Part shown: positions 27,345 through 38,067 of the stretch, piece after piece
Numbering within the stretch: position 1 is the stretch's first letter
Layout: the number at the start of each line of letters is the position of its first letter
DNA from: Cellulophaga sp. HaHaR_3_176
Lineage (GTDB): Bacteria > Bacteroidota > Bacteroidia > Flavobacteriales > Flavobacteriaceae
NCBI RefSeq assembly: GCF_019021925.1
Contig: NZ_CP058990.1
Span: 550,001-614,000, forward strand
Length of the DNA: 64,000 bases
Direction: 5' to 3'
Translations under genes and position numbers: made by a program
The notes under the pieces: model-generated
The model's database searches: none
Told to the model about the DNA's origin: nothing
What the model saw: the letters and a program-made list of their open reading frames with translations, nothing else

Positions 27345-28877
27345 ATGCAAAATAACGTCCTGATTTTAGATTTTGGTTCTCAGTACACACAACTTATCGC
27401 AAGAAGAGTTAGAGAGCTTAATATTTTTTGTGAGATTAAGCCTTACAATAAACTTCCAGAAGATTTATCAATTTATAAAGCAGTAATACTTTCTGGTTCG
27501 CCGTTTTCGGTAAGAGCAGAAGATGCTCCTCATCCTGATTTGTCTCAAATACAAGGTGAAAAGCCTCTTTTGGCAGTATGTTATGGTGCTCAATATTTAG
27601 CACATTTTAAAGGAGGAGAAGTAGCTCCTTCAAATACAAGGGAGTATGGTAGAGCAAATTTATCATTTGTAAAACCAGAGGAAGCTTTTTTTGAAAACGT
27701 AAGTGAAGGTAGTCAAGTATGGATGAGTCATTCAGATACTATAAAAACATTGCCAACAAACGCAGTTAAATTAGCAAGTACTCACGACGTTGAAAATGCA
27801 GCTTATAAAATAGAAGGGGAAGATACGTATGCTATACAGTTTCACCCTGAGGTTTATCATTCTACTGACGGAAAACAATTGCTAGAAAACTTTTTGGTAC
27901 ATATAGCAGGAGTAGCACAAACATGGACTCCAGATTCATTTGTAGAAAGTACAGTTGCAGATTTACAGAAAAAAATAGGAACAGATAAAGTTATTTTAGG
28001 ATTATCAGGAGGTGTAGACTCATCAGTTGCAGCAATGCTTTTGCACAAAGCAATTGGTAAAAACCTACACTGTATATTTGTTAATAATGGTTTATTGCGT
28101 AAAAATGAGTTTCCGAGTGTGTTAGAACAATACGAAGGAATGGGACTTAACGTAAAAGGTGTTGATGCTTCGGCACGCTTTTTGGATGAATTAGCAGGTG
28201 AAAGTGATCCGGAGAAAAAACGTAAAATTATAGGTCGTGTTTTTATTGAAGTTTTTGATGATGAATCTCATTTAGTAGAAGATGCAAAATGGTTAGCACA
28301 AGGTACTATTTATCCCGATGTAATCGAATCTGTGTCGGCAACAGGTGGGCCATCAGCAACAATTAAAAGTCATCATAATGTAGGTGGTTTACCTGATTTT
28401 ATGAAATTAAGTATTGTAGAGCCATTGAGAATGTTATTTAAAGATGAGGTTCGTAGGGTTGGAGCAAGTATGGGGTTAGATCCTTTATTATTAGGTAGAC
28501 ACCCATTTCCAGGACCAGGACTAGCAATTAGAATACTTGGAGATATAACAAGAGAAAAAGTAGCTATTTTACAAGAAGTAGATGCAATTTTTATAAATGG
28601 ATTGAAAGATGCTGGACTTTACGATAAGGTGTGGCAAGCAGGAGCAATGCTTTTACCTGTAAATAGTGTAGGAGTTATGGGTGATGAGAGAACGTATGAA
28701 AAATGTGTAGCTTTACGAGCGGTAGAAAGTACAGATGGTATGACTGCTGATTGGGTAAATTTACCATATGAGTTTTTACAAAAAACATCAAATGATATTA
28801 TTAATAAAGTAAGAGGTGTAAACAGAGTTGTTTATGATATTAGCTCTAAACCACCAGCAACAATAGAATGGGAGTAG
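27345..28877 (+). CDS. guaA: GMP synthase (glutamine-hydrolysing)
   Basis: I start at the ATG at 27345 ([16 protein letters not shown], 510 residues); a TTG two codons upstream lies inside the -7 box. The N-terminal glutamine amidotransferase domain has the nucleophile Cys79 in AVCYGAQ and the partner FHPEV. The ATP-pyrophosphatase domain has the P-loop LSGGVDSS, and the C-terminal dimerisation domain ends in the conserved KPPATIEWE. It converts XMP to GMP with ATP and glutamine. The gene seems monocistronic, with the LysM/PBP1 gene 74 nt downstream. Confidence 0.96.
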   Translation: MQNNVLILDFGSQYTQLIARRVRELNIFCEIKPYNKLPEDLSIYKAVILSGSPFSVRAEDAPHPDLSQIQGEKPLLAVCYGAQYLAHFKGGEVAPSNTREYGRANLSFVKPEEAFFENVSEGSQVWMSHSDTIKTLPTNAVKLASTHDVENAAYKIEGEDTYAIQFHPEVYHSTDGKQLLENFLVHIAGVAQTWTPDSFVESTVADLQKKIGTDKVILGLSGGVDSSVAAMLLHKAIGKNLHCIFVNNGLLRKNEFPSVLEQYEGMGLNVKGVDASARFLDELAGESDPEKKRKIIGRVFIEVFDDESHLVEDAKWLAQGTIYPDVIESVSATGGPSATIKSHHNVGGLPDFMKLSIVEPLRMLFKDEVRRVGASMGLDPLLLGRHPFPGPGLAIRILGDITREKVAILQEVDAIFINGLKDAGLYDKVWQAGAMLLPVNSVGVMGDERTYEKCVALRAVESTDGMTADWVNLPYEFLQKTSNDIINKVRGVNRVVYDISSKPPATIEWE

Positions 28878-28951
28878 TCACTTTAGCTAATATTATACTT
28901 AGATAAACTAAAAAAACATCTTTTTTGAACACAAACAAGGATATTTAGAAA

Positions 28952-31117
28952 ATGAAAAAATCAATATTACAATTTTATATAACTACACTATTTGTAGTGT
29001 TGTTTAGCTTTTCTGCTTTTGCACAAAAATTTACAACTCATTCTGTAAAAAAAGGAGAAACTATTCAAAGTCTTTCTAGACAATATAAAGTTACACCTGA
29101 AAGTATTTTAAATCTTAATAAAGAAATTAAAAATGCTGATGAATTAAAACCTAATACTATATTAGTTATTCCGCTAGATGCAAAAGCAACTGAAGCGGGT
29201 AATGTAACAGTAAAGAATACAAACTCAACTACAGCAAGCAATAACGATGTTGTTGTAGTTCAAGAAGAACCATTTGGTTTTGAGACCTATAAAGTAAAAA
29301 GAAAAGACAATCTTTTTAGATTAGCTGAAAAATTTGGAGTTAGCCAAGATGCTATCAAAAAATACAATAAAGAGCTTTATTCGGTTCAATTAAAAAAAGG
29401 AATGACATTAAAAATTCCTAAATACAGAAAAGTAAAACCAGAAGAAAACCCATTTAACGAAGATTTCTTTGAAGTATATACTGTTCAGCCAAAAGAAACA
29501 AGGTGGTCTATAATTCATAAATATGGAATTACAATGGATAGTTTGTTGGTTTTAAATTCAGACCTGTCTAAAGATGATACTAATATTGCTGCTGGTAGAA
29601 AATTAAGATTACCTAAGTTAGCCGGTAGTACAACAGAAAATCAAACTACACAATTATACATATCTTATACGGTACCGCCTAAAAAAGGTTTTTACTCTAT
29701 AGAGAAAGAGTTTGGGGCTACAGAAAAAGAAATTAAAGCGCTTAATCCAGAAGTTAAAGAGTTAGGCTTACAAGAAGGTATGGAAATAAGAATACCGCAA
29801 AAGAAAACTTCTAATACAAAGGTTAATACTGATAACTTTATATTTTATGAGGTTAAAAACAAAGAAACAGAATATTCTTTGACACGTAAATTAGGACTTA
29901 CTTATAGAGAACTAATTACTTTAAACCCTGAGTTACAATCGGGCTTAAAAGCTGGTATGGTTTTAAAATTACCAAAAGGTAGTGATGGAGATTTCGAAGT
30001 TAAAAACTCTTTAGTAATAGAAAATATAAATTTGATCAATTCTATAAATAAAGACAATAAGCCTAATTTAGTTATAATGTTGCCTTTTCGTTTAGACAAG
30101 ATTGATGTAGAAAATAAGCAAGCAGCTTCTGAGTCGGTTGATAGAAGGAAAGATGCTAATTATAGTTTAGGATTATATAGTGGTGCACTTGTTGCATTAG
30201 ATTCTATTAAAAAATTAGGAGTATCTGTTAACGTTTCTGTTTTTGATACAGAAAAGAGTGTAGAGCGTACTAAAGAATTACTGTTCAAGTCAGAAATAAA
30301 GAATGCTAACGCTATAATTGGCCCTTTAGATTCTGCTTCTTTGCAAGAAGTAGCAGTTAGAGCAGGTGCGAATCAAATACCTGTAATAGCTCCGTTACCA
30401 GCTAAAAGTGAAATTAGTTTATCTAATGTTTTTTATACAGTACCATCTGATGAGGTTTTAAGAAATCATATATTTGAGTATGTGAAAGAGAACAAAGCCA
30501 CACAAAATATTGTTGTGATTACAGATGATGAGCATAAAGGTGTTAAAGATCTAATTGTTGAGCAATTTCCTGCAGCAAAATCACTTCAGTTGATAGAGAA
30601 ATATTCAATGAAGAATAAAATTCTAGCATTATTATCTTCAAAAGAAGAAAATTGGGTTTTCTTAGAGGCAGATCAGTTTAATACAATAAACAGTGTTATA
30701 TCGGTACTAAACGCATCAGCTACTGATAAAATTAAAATCAGATTATTTACAACCTCAAAAGGAAGAGCGTATGATAATCAGAAAATAAATAACGCACATT
30801 TATCTAATTTATCATTTACATACCCATCTGTTGAAGGGGAAGAAACTGAAGATAGTTTTGAGGCTGCTTATAAGAGGTTGAATAAAGGTAAATCTCCTGA
30901 TAAATTAGCTCGTAGAGGTTTTGATATTACTTTTGATGTTCTATTGAAGTTAGCATACAAAAATAACCTAATAGAGGCTTCAAAGTTTGTTGGAGAAACA
31001 ACTTATAGTAATAATAAATTTAATTATATTCAAGTGCCATCTGCAGGGTACTATAATACAGCTTCATACATAATGTCTTATAATGATATGTGGGTGAAGG
31101 AAGTGAAAAATAATTAA
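28952..31117 (+). CDS. LysM and PBP1-like domain protein
   Basis: A 721-residue exported protein (signal peptide to about residue 24, FSAFAQ). Five LysM-like repeats follow, beginning near HSVKKGETIQSL (30), YKVKRKDNLFRL (112), YTVQPKETRWSI (178), YTVPPKKGFYSI (234) and YEVKNKETEYSL (293). Then comes a type I periplasmic-binding-protein fold (about 370-715; NLVIMLPFRLD, GLYSGALVALDSI). LysM domains bind peptidoglycan. The PBP1 domain resembles LpoA/LppC and branched-chain amino-acid binding proteins. A role in wall synthesis control is possible but inferred. The DUF922 gene follows after 17 nt. Confidence 0.85.
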   Translation: MKKSILQFYITTLFVVLFSFSAFAQKFTTHSVKKGETIQSLSRQYKVTPESILNLNKEIKNADELKPNTILVIPLDAKATEAGNVTVKNTNSTTASNNDVVVVQEEPFGFETYKVKRKDNLFRLAEKFGVSQDAIKKYNKELYSVQLKKGMTLKIPKYRKVKPEENPFNEDFFEVYTVQPKETRWSIIHKYGITMDSLLVLNSDLSKDDTNIAAGRKLRLPKLAGSTTENQTTQLYISYTVPPKKGFYSIEKEFGATEKEIKALNPEVKELGLQEGMEIRIPQKKTSNTKVNTDNFIFYEVKNKETEYSLTRKLGLTYRELITLNPELQSGLKAGMVLKLPKGSDGDFEVKNSLVIENINLINSINKDNKPNLVIMLPFRLDKIDVENKQAASESVDRRKDANYSLGLYSGALVALDSIKKLGVSVNVSVFDTEKSVERTKELLFKSEIKNANAIIGPLDSASLQEVAVRAGANQIPVIAPLPAKSEISLSNVFYTVPSDEVLRNHIFEYVKENKATQNIVVITDDEHKGVKDLIVEQFPAAKSLQLIEKYSMKNKILALLSSKEENWVFLEADQFNTINSVISVLNASATDKIKIRLFTTSKGRAYDNQKINNAHLSNLSFTYPSVEGEETEDSFEAAYKRLNKGKSPDKLARRGFDITFDVLLKLAYKNNLIEASKFVGETTYSNNKFNYIQVPSAGYYNTASYIMSYNDMWVKEVKNN

Positions 31118-31134
31118 ATACTAATATTTTATAA

Positions 31135-31665
31135 TTGAGCTTTTTAAAATCTATTATATTCATAAGCTTGCTCTTCGTTATTAATGACGGAGAGCAAGAT
31201 GATGAAACAATACTTTGGGAGTCAGATAAAAAGTTAAATTGGGAAGATTTTAAAGGTGAACCACAAAACCAGAGAGCTGCAGCTGTAACAGCAAGTGGTT
31301 TAACATACCGTTTTTCTACTACCAAGAATAATGGAGAGGTAATCGCAATTGATTACGAAGTAACATCTTTTTTTTACCCAAATATATCATGGTACAGACC
31401 CGAAGTTTGTGATGATATTATACTAGGTCATGAGCAATTGCATTTTGATATCACAGAGCTATATGCTCGTAAATTCCGTAAACTATTGAGTGAAAAGAAG
31501 TTTACAAATGATGCTAAAAATGAAATCAAAGTTATTTATCAAGAGATTAATACTGCATTAAATGATTTTCAAAATCAGTATGATAAAGAGACTAACTTTT
31601 CTCGAAATAGAGAACAACAATCTCTTTGGAGTAAAAATATTGAAAAAGCTTTAAAAGCTTATTAA
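31135..31665 (+). CDS. DUF922-like secreted protein with an HEQLHF metalloprotease-like motif
   Basis: A 176-residue protein. Reading begins at TTG (31135), since an in-frame TAA lies just before it and no suitable ATG exists; it then has a plausible signal sequence (FLKSIIFISLLFVI). The family signature is GHEQLHFDITELYARKF (about 98-114): an HExxH-like HEQLH followed by an acidic helix, as in DUF922 proteins, which look like small zinc proteases. Activity is not shown. The LNWEDFKGEP near residue 32 is also typical. It lies 17 nt after the LysM/PBP1 gene, so the pair probably forms an operon. Confidence 0.78.
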   Translation: MSFLKSIIFISLLFVINDGEQDDETILWESDKKLNWEDFKGEPQNQRAAAVTASGLTYRFSTTKNNGEVIAIDYEVTSFFYPNISWYRPEVCDDIILGHEQLHFDITELYARKFRKLLSEKKFTNDAKNEIKVIYQEINTALNDFQNQYDKETNFSRNREQQSLWSKNIEKALKAY

Positions 31666-31705
31666 ATTACCTGTTAAGGTATATTTTATTATTCTAAAAT
31701 ATTAA

Positions 31706-32572
31706 TTATACATCACAAATTGTAAAGCCTTGTTTTAAGGAATCTAGTTTGTTTTCTCTTTTAGGAATAAACTCTTGAGCAACATAACCAGTGTATCCAG
31801 TAGCTAAAATAGCACGCATAATAGCTGGGTAATATAATTCCTGAGTATCATCAATTTCATTTCTTCCAGGAACGCCAGCGGTATGGTAGTGTCCAAAGTA
31901 TTTGTGATTATTTTGAATGCTTCTTATAATATCACCTTCTTGTATTTGCATATGATAAATATCAAAAAGAAGTTTAAAATTCTCAGATTTTAAACCTTCA
32001 CATAATTGTATTCCCCAAGCAGATTTGTCGCACATATAATCAGGGTGGTCTACTTGGTTAAAAAGCTCCATTTGTATAACTACACCATGTTTTTCAGCTA
32101 ACGGAATTATTTTGCTTAAACCGTTAATACAGTTTTGTAAACCAATAGTGTCATCCATACCTTTCCTGTTTCCACTAAAACATATTAGGTTTGTATAACC
32201 TGCTTCGGCTACCTTAGGTATTATTTCAGTATAGTTTTTTATTAATATATTATGGTATTGAGGGTCATTCCATCCTTCTGTTAAACTAATTTCAGCTCCA
32301 TTACACATTGTAGAGTGTATATTGTATTTCTTCAATAGAGGCCATTCATTAGGTCCCATTAAATCAATAGCTTTTACGCCAAGTTCATTTAGGTATATTA
32401 AAAAGTCTTCAAGAGGTATATCTTTAAAACACCAATGGCAGACACTATGGTTGATGTTGTTTTTGAGAGAAAAGATTTCTTTTGTATTTGTGCTGCTTGT
32501 ATTTGTACTCTTACAAGCTACTACTCCGATAGATGCTGCTGCTGCAGACCCAATAAACGTTCTTCTTTTCAT
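31706..32572 (-). CDS. Tat-exported TIM-barrel protein (hydroxypyruvate isomerase-like)
   Basis: A 288-residue protein with a twin-arginine signal (MKRRTFIGSAAAASIGVVAC); the Cys at about residue 20 may also be lipidated. The rest is an AP-endonuclease-type TIM barrel of the sugar-phosphate isomerase/epimerase group. Metal and active-site residues are seen in QMELFNQVDHPDYMCD (about 172-187), LLFDIYHMQ (about 201-209), FGHYHTAGVPGRNEID (about 226-241) and AQEFIP. The pattern fits hydroxypyruvate isomerase (Hyi). Export before folding by Tat fits a metal-loaded enzyme. The real substrate is unknown. A perfect inverted repeat lies upstream. Confidence 0.82.
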   Translation of the reverse strand: MKRRTFIGSAAAASIGVVACKSTNTSSTNTKEIFSLKNNINHSVCHWCFKDIPLEDFLIYLNELGVKAIDLMGPNEWPLLKKYNIHSTMCNGAEISLTEGWNDPQYHNILIKNYTEIIPKVAEAGYTNLICFSGNRKGMDDTIGLQNCINGLSKIIPLAEKHGVVIQMELFNQVDHPDYMCDKSAWGIQLCEGLKSENFKLLFDIYHMQIQEGDIIRSIQNNHKYFGHYHTAGVPGRNEIDDTQELYYPAIMRAILATGYTGYVAQEFIPKRENKLDSLKQGFTICDV

Positions 32573-32594
32573 CTTAAAATTGTTTTAAAGCCAT

Positions 32595-32632
32595 AAAAGA
32601 TAATCATATTTGATATTGTTTATATCAAATAT
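32595..32632 (-). promoter_or_regulatory. Inverted repeat (operator-like) and -7-like box before the Tat/TIM-barrel gene
   Basis: ATATTTGATAT (32606-32616) and ATATCAAATAT (32622-32632) form a perfect 11-bp inverted repeat with a 5-nt spacer. On the minus strand a -7-like TATCTTTT (32595-32602) lies between it and the ATG at 32572, and a TTG inside the repeat stands 23 nt from that box. The arrangement looks like an operator over the -33 region. Confidence 0.45.
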
Positions 32633-32694
32633 AATTTCATGTGTGCTTTAAAGGTAATTTTTTAAAATGAATTTATTTAGTTATTAGAAGCAAT

Positions 32695-32733
32695 AAAAAA
32701 AGCGTTAAAGTATATGCTTTAACGCTTTTTTTT
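32695..32733. terminator. Terminator of the type-3-repeat lipoprotein gene
   Basis: AGCGTTAAAG (32701-32710) pairs with CTTTAACGCT (32717-32726) around a 6-nt loop, with A and T runs on either side. It ends the minus-strand gene at 32753-34024. Confidence 0.88.
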
Positions 32734-32752
32734 ATTTAAAATTAATTTTTTT

Positions 32753-34024
32753 TTATTTAGAGAATGTAAGTATAAGAGTTCCTCTAGAGTCGATATCAAC
32801 ACCACCTGCAGGTACAATTCTATTTATTTCGGTGCTTAGTATTAGAGTTGAATCATTTATTTCTAAAATAGTATAATTACCATTTACATCTTCATTTGAA
32901 GTAATTTGAATGATATTACCATTTACAACTTCCCAAGTTCCATTTTCAAAAGGACTTTCTGTTGTAACTTCTTCAGTGTAATCTGTACCTAAAAAAGTAT
33001 AATTTAAAGTAGTATTATAATTACCAGTTGATGTAATAATATTAGGTTCTTCGCTAAACTCTAAAGTTAAATTCTCGCTAGAAGATGTAGCGGTGTATGT
33101 TAAATCGAATGTTTGGCCAATGTAGTTTATAACACCAGTACCATTATCTATCTCAGCATTTTCTAAATTCCATACCCCAACTAGAGGAGAAACTATTTTT
33201 ATTTCATCAAAAACAAGAGGGTTTGTTCCGTTTAAAACTTCTGCAGAGTTTGAAACACCGTCATTATCACAATCAGCTGAATTCCAAGCTGTATCGGGTG
33301 TTTGTTGTTGGTTGTTTAAAACAAAAGAACAACGATCTAACGGGTTTGTTGAATCTGTTTTTTCTATGTTATCTGTAACACCATCACCATCGGTATCCAT
33401 TTTTAATGGGTCAGTTCCATCCGTTTTTTCAATACCATCATTTATAGTATCACCATCAGTATCAGCTAATAATGGGTTTGTTCCATCTGCTTTTTCTGCT
33501 CCGTCTGTAACACCATCGGTATCACTATCTGAATTTAAAGGGTTTGTGCCATCTTCTTTTTCAACACCATCATTTACACCGTCAGTATCAGAATCACTTT
33601 TTAATGGGTCTGTTCCATCCGTTTTTTCTGTTCCATCATCAACACCATCATTATCAGAATCTTTTTTGGTAGGGTCAGTGCCGTCTTCTTTTTCTGTTCC
33701 ATCGTCAACACCATCATCATCAGTATCAGCTAGTTTAATATTAGTTCCGTCAACTATTTCAACTGCGTTTGTAACACCATCATCATCACAATCAGCATCA
33801 CCCCATTCTGTAGTTGCATCAAGAGTTTGGCTATTTGCTATAAATGAACAAAAATCATTTATGTCTGTTTCATCAGTTTTTTCATCTTTATCTAAAACAC
33901 CATCCCCATCTGTATCTAAAGTGTTTGGATCAGGTTTGTTAATAGCATCGACAAGGTCTTGACGGTCAGCAGAACAAGAATTTAATAATAAAAGGGCAAG
34001 GAAAATTTTAAGAATAGTTTTCAA
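32753..34024 (-). CDS. Thrombospondin type-3-repeat calcium-binding lipoprotein
   Basis: A 423-residue lipoprotein that begins at TTG (MKTILKIFLALLLLNSC; lipidated Cys17). Residues 37-270 hold nine DxDxDG calcium-binding repeats; seven of them, from 78 to 210, follow an exact 22-residue period. A 19-residue insert with two cysteines 20 apart occurs near each end of the array (C59-C79 and C232-C252). After the array comes a lipocalin-like beta domain (about 278-423; GVWNLENAEID). Such repeats form a rigid calcium-stabilised stalk, so this is probably a surface lipoprotein carrying a C-terminal binding domain. The ligand is unknown. Confidence 0.85.
   Translation of the reverse strand: MKTILKIFLALLLLNSCSADRQDLVDAINKPDPNTLDTDGDGVLDKDEKTDETDINDFCSFIANSQTLDATTEWGDADCDDDGVTNAVEIVDGTNIKLADTDDDGVDDGTEKEDGTDPTKKDSDNDGVDDGTEKTDGTDPLKSDSDTDGVNDGVEKEDGTNPLNSDSDTDGVTDGAEKADGTNPLLADTDGDTINDGIEKTDGTDPLKMDTDGDGVTDNIEKTDSTNPLDRCSFVLNNQQQTPDTAWNSADCDNDGVSNSAEVLNGTNPLVFDEIKIVSPLVGVWNLENAEIDNGTGVINYIGQTFDLTYTATSSSENLTLEFSEEPNIITSTGNYNTTLNYTFLGTDYTEEVTTESPFENGTWEVVNGNIIQITSNEDVNGNYTILEINDSTLILSTEINRIVPAGGVDIDSRGTLILTFSK
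33215..33916 (-). repeat. Nine thrombospondin type-3 (DxDxDG) repeats
   Basis: The repeats start at residues 37, 78, 100, 122, 144, 166, 188, 210 and 251 of the lipoprotein, with a 66-nt period in the central seven. The near-identical units create long open frames on the opposite strand that should not be taken for genes. Confidence 0.9.
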
Positions 34025-34125
34025 TTGTGTTGGTTTTAATAGATGATTTATAGCACGATAGGCTATTGTGTTAATTTTATTTCTTTTATTTACGTTTATA
34101 ATTGATTTTTGGACTTCGATAACTC

Positions 34126-34359
34126 ATGCTAAAACCTGATACAGATAAACTTATAGAACTTGCTCATTATAAAATGCCCTTTGGAAAGTTTAAAGGTCGC
34201 TATTTGGTTGAGTTGCCAGAGCCATATTTAATATGGTTTCAGCAAAAAGGTTTTCCAGAGGGTAAGCTAGGAAACCTATTAAAAGCAATGACAGAAATTA
34301 AAATAAATGGATTGGAAGGATTAATTCGGAAAATTCAAAAAGATTTTCCTAAACAATAG
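34126..34359 (+). CDS. DUF3820 family protein
   Basis: A 77-residue cytosolic protein. The segment MPFGKFKGRYLVELPEPYL (about 17-35) is the DUF3820 signature, also found in some exonuclease-associated proteins, followed by W and FP residues and a basic C-terminus. The function is unknown; a nucleic-acid-related role is often guessed. It starts at the ATG at 34126, divergent from the lipoprotein gene and 60 nt before pyrG, which has its own -7 box. Confidence 0.85.
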   Translation: MLKPDTDKLIELAHYKMPFGKFKGRYLVELPEPYLIWFQQKGFPEGKLGNLLKAMTEIKINGLEGLIRKIQKDFPKQ

Positions 34360-34382
34360 GCTATATATCTTGTAGCAATTTG

Positions 34383-34390
34383 TACTTTTG
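34383..34390 (+). promoter_or_regulatory. -7 promoter box (TACTTTTG) for pyrG
   Basis: Exact TAnnTTTG match 29 nt before the pyrG ATG at 34420, giving a leader of about 26 nt. Confidence 0.5.
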
Positions 34391-34413
34391 CTTGCGTTAA
34401 GAAATCAACCTAA

Positions 34414-36033
<1,620 letters not shown>

Positions 36034-36038
36034 TAGAG

Positions 36039-36101
36039 TATGCCAGTATGGCATAAAAAAATAATTGGGTCTATTTTTGTAAAAGATTAACAAAAATAGA
36101 C
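36039..36101 (+). promoter_or_regulatory. Two inverted repeats between pyrG and yidC, with a -7 box
   Basis: TATGCC-N5-GGCATA at 36039-36055 could end pyrG transcripts weakly. Then GTCTATTTTTGT (36069-36080) and ACAAAAATAGAC (36090-36101) form a perfect 12-bp inverted repeat with a 9-nt spacer. The left arm contains TATTTTTG (36072-36079), an exact -7 box, which would give yidC a leader of about 75 nt whose 5' end is the right arm. Confidence 0.5.
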
Positions 36102-36157
36102 GCTTTTAGGTTTTAACACCTTTATATAATAAAAGGTATTTGATAATAGTTTTTTAA

Positions 36158-38011
36158 ATGGAAGAAAAGAAAATAGACGCCAATACGATAATAGGTTTTG
36201 TATTGATTTTTGGAATACTGCTTTTTATGTTGTGGCAGAACCAACCATCTGATGAAGAGATTGAAGCTGAAAAAGCAAAACAAGAATTAGTAGACAAAAA
36301 AGCAAAACAAGATGCTCCTGTTGAAAAAGATTTAACATCTCCAGCAACAGTTAATTTTCAAGATTCTACCGCAGTTGCTAATTATAAGAGTACCATAGGT
36401 GCTTTTGGTTTTACTAAAGCTTCAGATGAAATTACAGTTTTAGAAAACAACCTTGTTTATATGAAAATAAGCAATAAGGGTGGACAAATTGTAGAGGCTA
36501 GGTTAAAAAAGTTTAAAACATACGATTCTATACCGGTTTATTTGATAAAAGATGGTAATGCATCATTTGGTATTAATTTTTCAACTTCAGATAATAGAGT
36601 ATTAGATACTAAAGATTTATTCTTTGAGCCATCATTAAGTGATAATGGAGGCAATAAAGTGCTTTCAATGAAAGCTAAGGTTTCTGAGAATCAATATTTA
36701 GAATACCGTTATGAAATGAAACCAGATGAGTATTTAGTAGATTTCTCTATTAAGTCTCAAGGGTTGAGTAACGTTATAAATAGTAGCAAACCAATTGATT
36801 TAGATTGGAAACTAAAAGCAATTCGTCACTCTAAAAGTATTCAGTACTCTAACCGATATTCTGAGTTAACATATAACTATGAAGATGGTAAAATAGATAA
36901 GCTTTCAGATACTAGTGATAAAGATGAAGAAACAGAAGAAGATGTTAGATGGTTATCATACAGACAGCATTTTTTTAGCTCTATTTTAGTAACAAAAAAA
37001 CCTTTTGAAACAGCTAAATTAACATCAGAAAATTTAGTAAAAGAAGAAAGTCATACTCAAAAATTCATGAAAATATATGAATCTCAAATGCCTTTGAAAA
37101 TTGAAGGTGGTGAGTTGTCATATAATATGAATTGGTATTATGGACCAACGGATCAAAAAGTACTATCTCAGTATAAAGAAATAGGTTTAGATGATTCTAT
37201 ACCTTTTGGATGGGGAATTTTTGGTTTAATAAATAGATATTTATTTACACCGTTATTTAGCTTTTTAAGTGGTTTTGCTCCTGCAGGTATAGCAATTATT
37301 ATTATGACTATTCTTGTTCGTTTAGCAATGTCACCAGTTACTTATAAATCATACTTATCACAAGCAAAAATGAAGGTTTTAAAACCTGAAATTGCTGAGA
37401 TAAATGAGAAGTATAAAGACAACCAAATGAAAAGACAGCAAGAAACGATGAAGCTGAACAACAAAGCAGGTGTAAGCCCGCTTAGTGGTTGTGTGCCAGC
37501 ATTAATACAGTTGCCGATATTCTATTCGTTATTTATGTTTTTCCCAACTTCTTTTGCATTACGTCAGAAGTCGTTTTTATGGGCAGACGATTTATCTTCT
37601 TATGATACGATCGCACAATTACCTTTTACAATTCCTTTTTACGGAGATCATGTAAGTTTATTTCCAATATTAGCATCTATAGCAATATTCTTTTACATGA
37701 TGATGACTACGGGTCAGAATATGACACAGCAACCAGGTATGCCTAATATGAAATTTATTATGTATCTATCACCATTAATGATGTTATTTTTCTTTAATAC
37801 ATATGCTAGTGGATTGAGTTTGTACTATTTTGTATCTAACTTGATTACTATATTTATTATGTTAGCGATTAAAAACTTTATTCTTGATGATGCTAAAGTA
37901 CATGCTCAGATACAGGAAAATAAAAAGAAGCCTAAAAAAGAAAACAAATTTCAACGTAAAATGCGAGAAATGATGGAGCAAGCAGAAGCTCAAAAAAAGG
38001 CAGGTAAATAA
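36158..38011 (+). CDS. yidC: Membrane protein insertase YidC
   Basis: A 617-residue protein. It has an N-terminal membrane helix (about 8-24), a large periplasmic beta-sandwich domain (about 85-345), and the conserved five-helix insertase core from about 355 (FGLINRYLFTPLFSFL, VRLAMSPVTYKSYLSQAKM, GCVPALIQLPIFYSLF). It ends in a Lys-rich cytosolic tail. YidC inserts membrane proteins alone or with SecYEG. The length is normal for Gram-negative bacteria. A strong terminator follows at once. Confidence 0.95.
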   Translation: MEEKKIDANTIIGFVLIFGILLFMLWQNQPSDEEIEAEKAKQELVDKKAKQDAPVEKDLTSPATVNFQDSTAVANYKSTIGAFGFTKASDEITVLENNLVYMKISNKGGQIVEARLKKFKTYDSIPVYLIKDGNASFGINFSTSDNRVLDTKDLFFEPSLSDNGGNKVLSMKAKVSENQYLEYRYEMKPDEYLVDFSIKSQGLSNVINSSKPIDLDWKLKAIRHSKSIQYSNRYSELTYNYEDGKIDKLSDTSDKDEETEEDVRWLSYRQHFFSSILVTKKPFETAKLTSENLVKEESHTQKFMKIYESQMPLKIEGGELSYNMNWYYGPTDQKVLSQYKEIGLDDSIPFGWGIFGLINRYLFTPLFSFLSGFAPAGIAIIIMTILVRLAMSPVTYKSYLSQAKMKVLKPEIAEINEKYKDNQMKRQQETMKLNNKAGVSPLSGCVPALIQLPIFYSLFMFFPTSFALRQKSFLWADDLSSYDTIAQLPFTIPFYGDHVSLFPILASIAIFFYMMMTTGQNMTQQPGMPNMKFIMYLSPLMMLFFFNTYASGLSLYYFVSNLITIFIMLAIKNFILDDAKVHAQIQENKKKPKKENKFQRKMREMMEQAEAQKKAGK

Positions 38012-38033
38012 AATAAATTATATAAAATTAAAA

Positions 38034-38067
38034 AGCTCCTTAGTGTAAAACTAAGGAGCTTTTTTTA
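38034..38067 (+). terminator. Intrinsic terminator of yidC
   Basis: AGCTCCTTA (38034-38042) pairs with TAAGGAGCT (38052-38060), followed by a run of seven T. Confidence 0.92.

Noticed and set aside
33312..33962. Long plus-strand open frame of 216 codons rich in Pro, Ser and Val
   Set aside because: It is the antisense shadow of the type-3-repeat array; its repeats mirror the DxDxDG codons of the real minus-strand gene.
32753..34024. Direct-repeat array as a CRISPR
   Set aside because: The repeats are coding, in frame, with a 66-nt period and no unrelated spacers; no cas genes are present.
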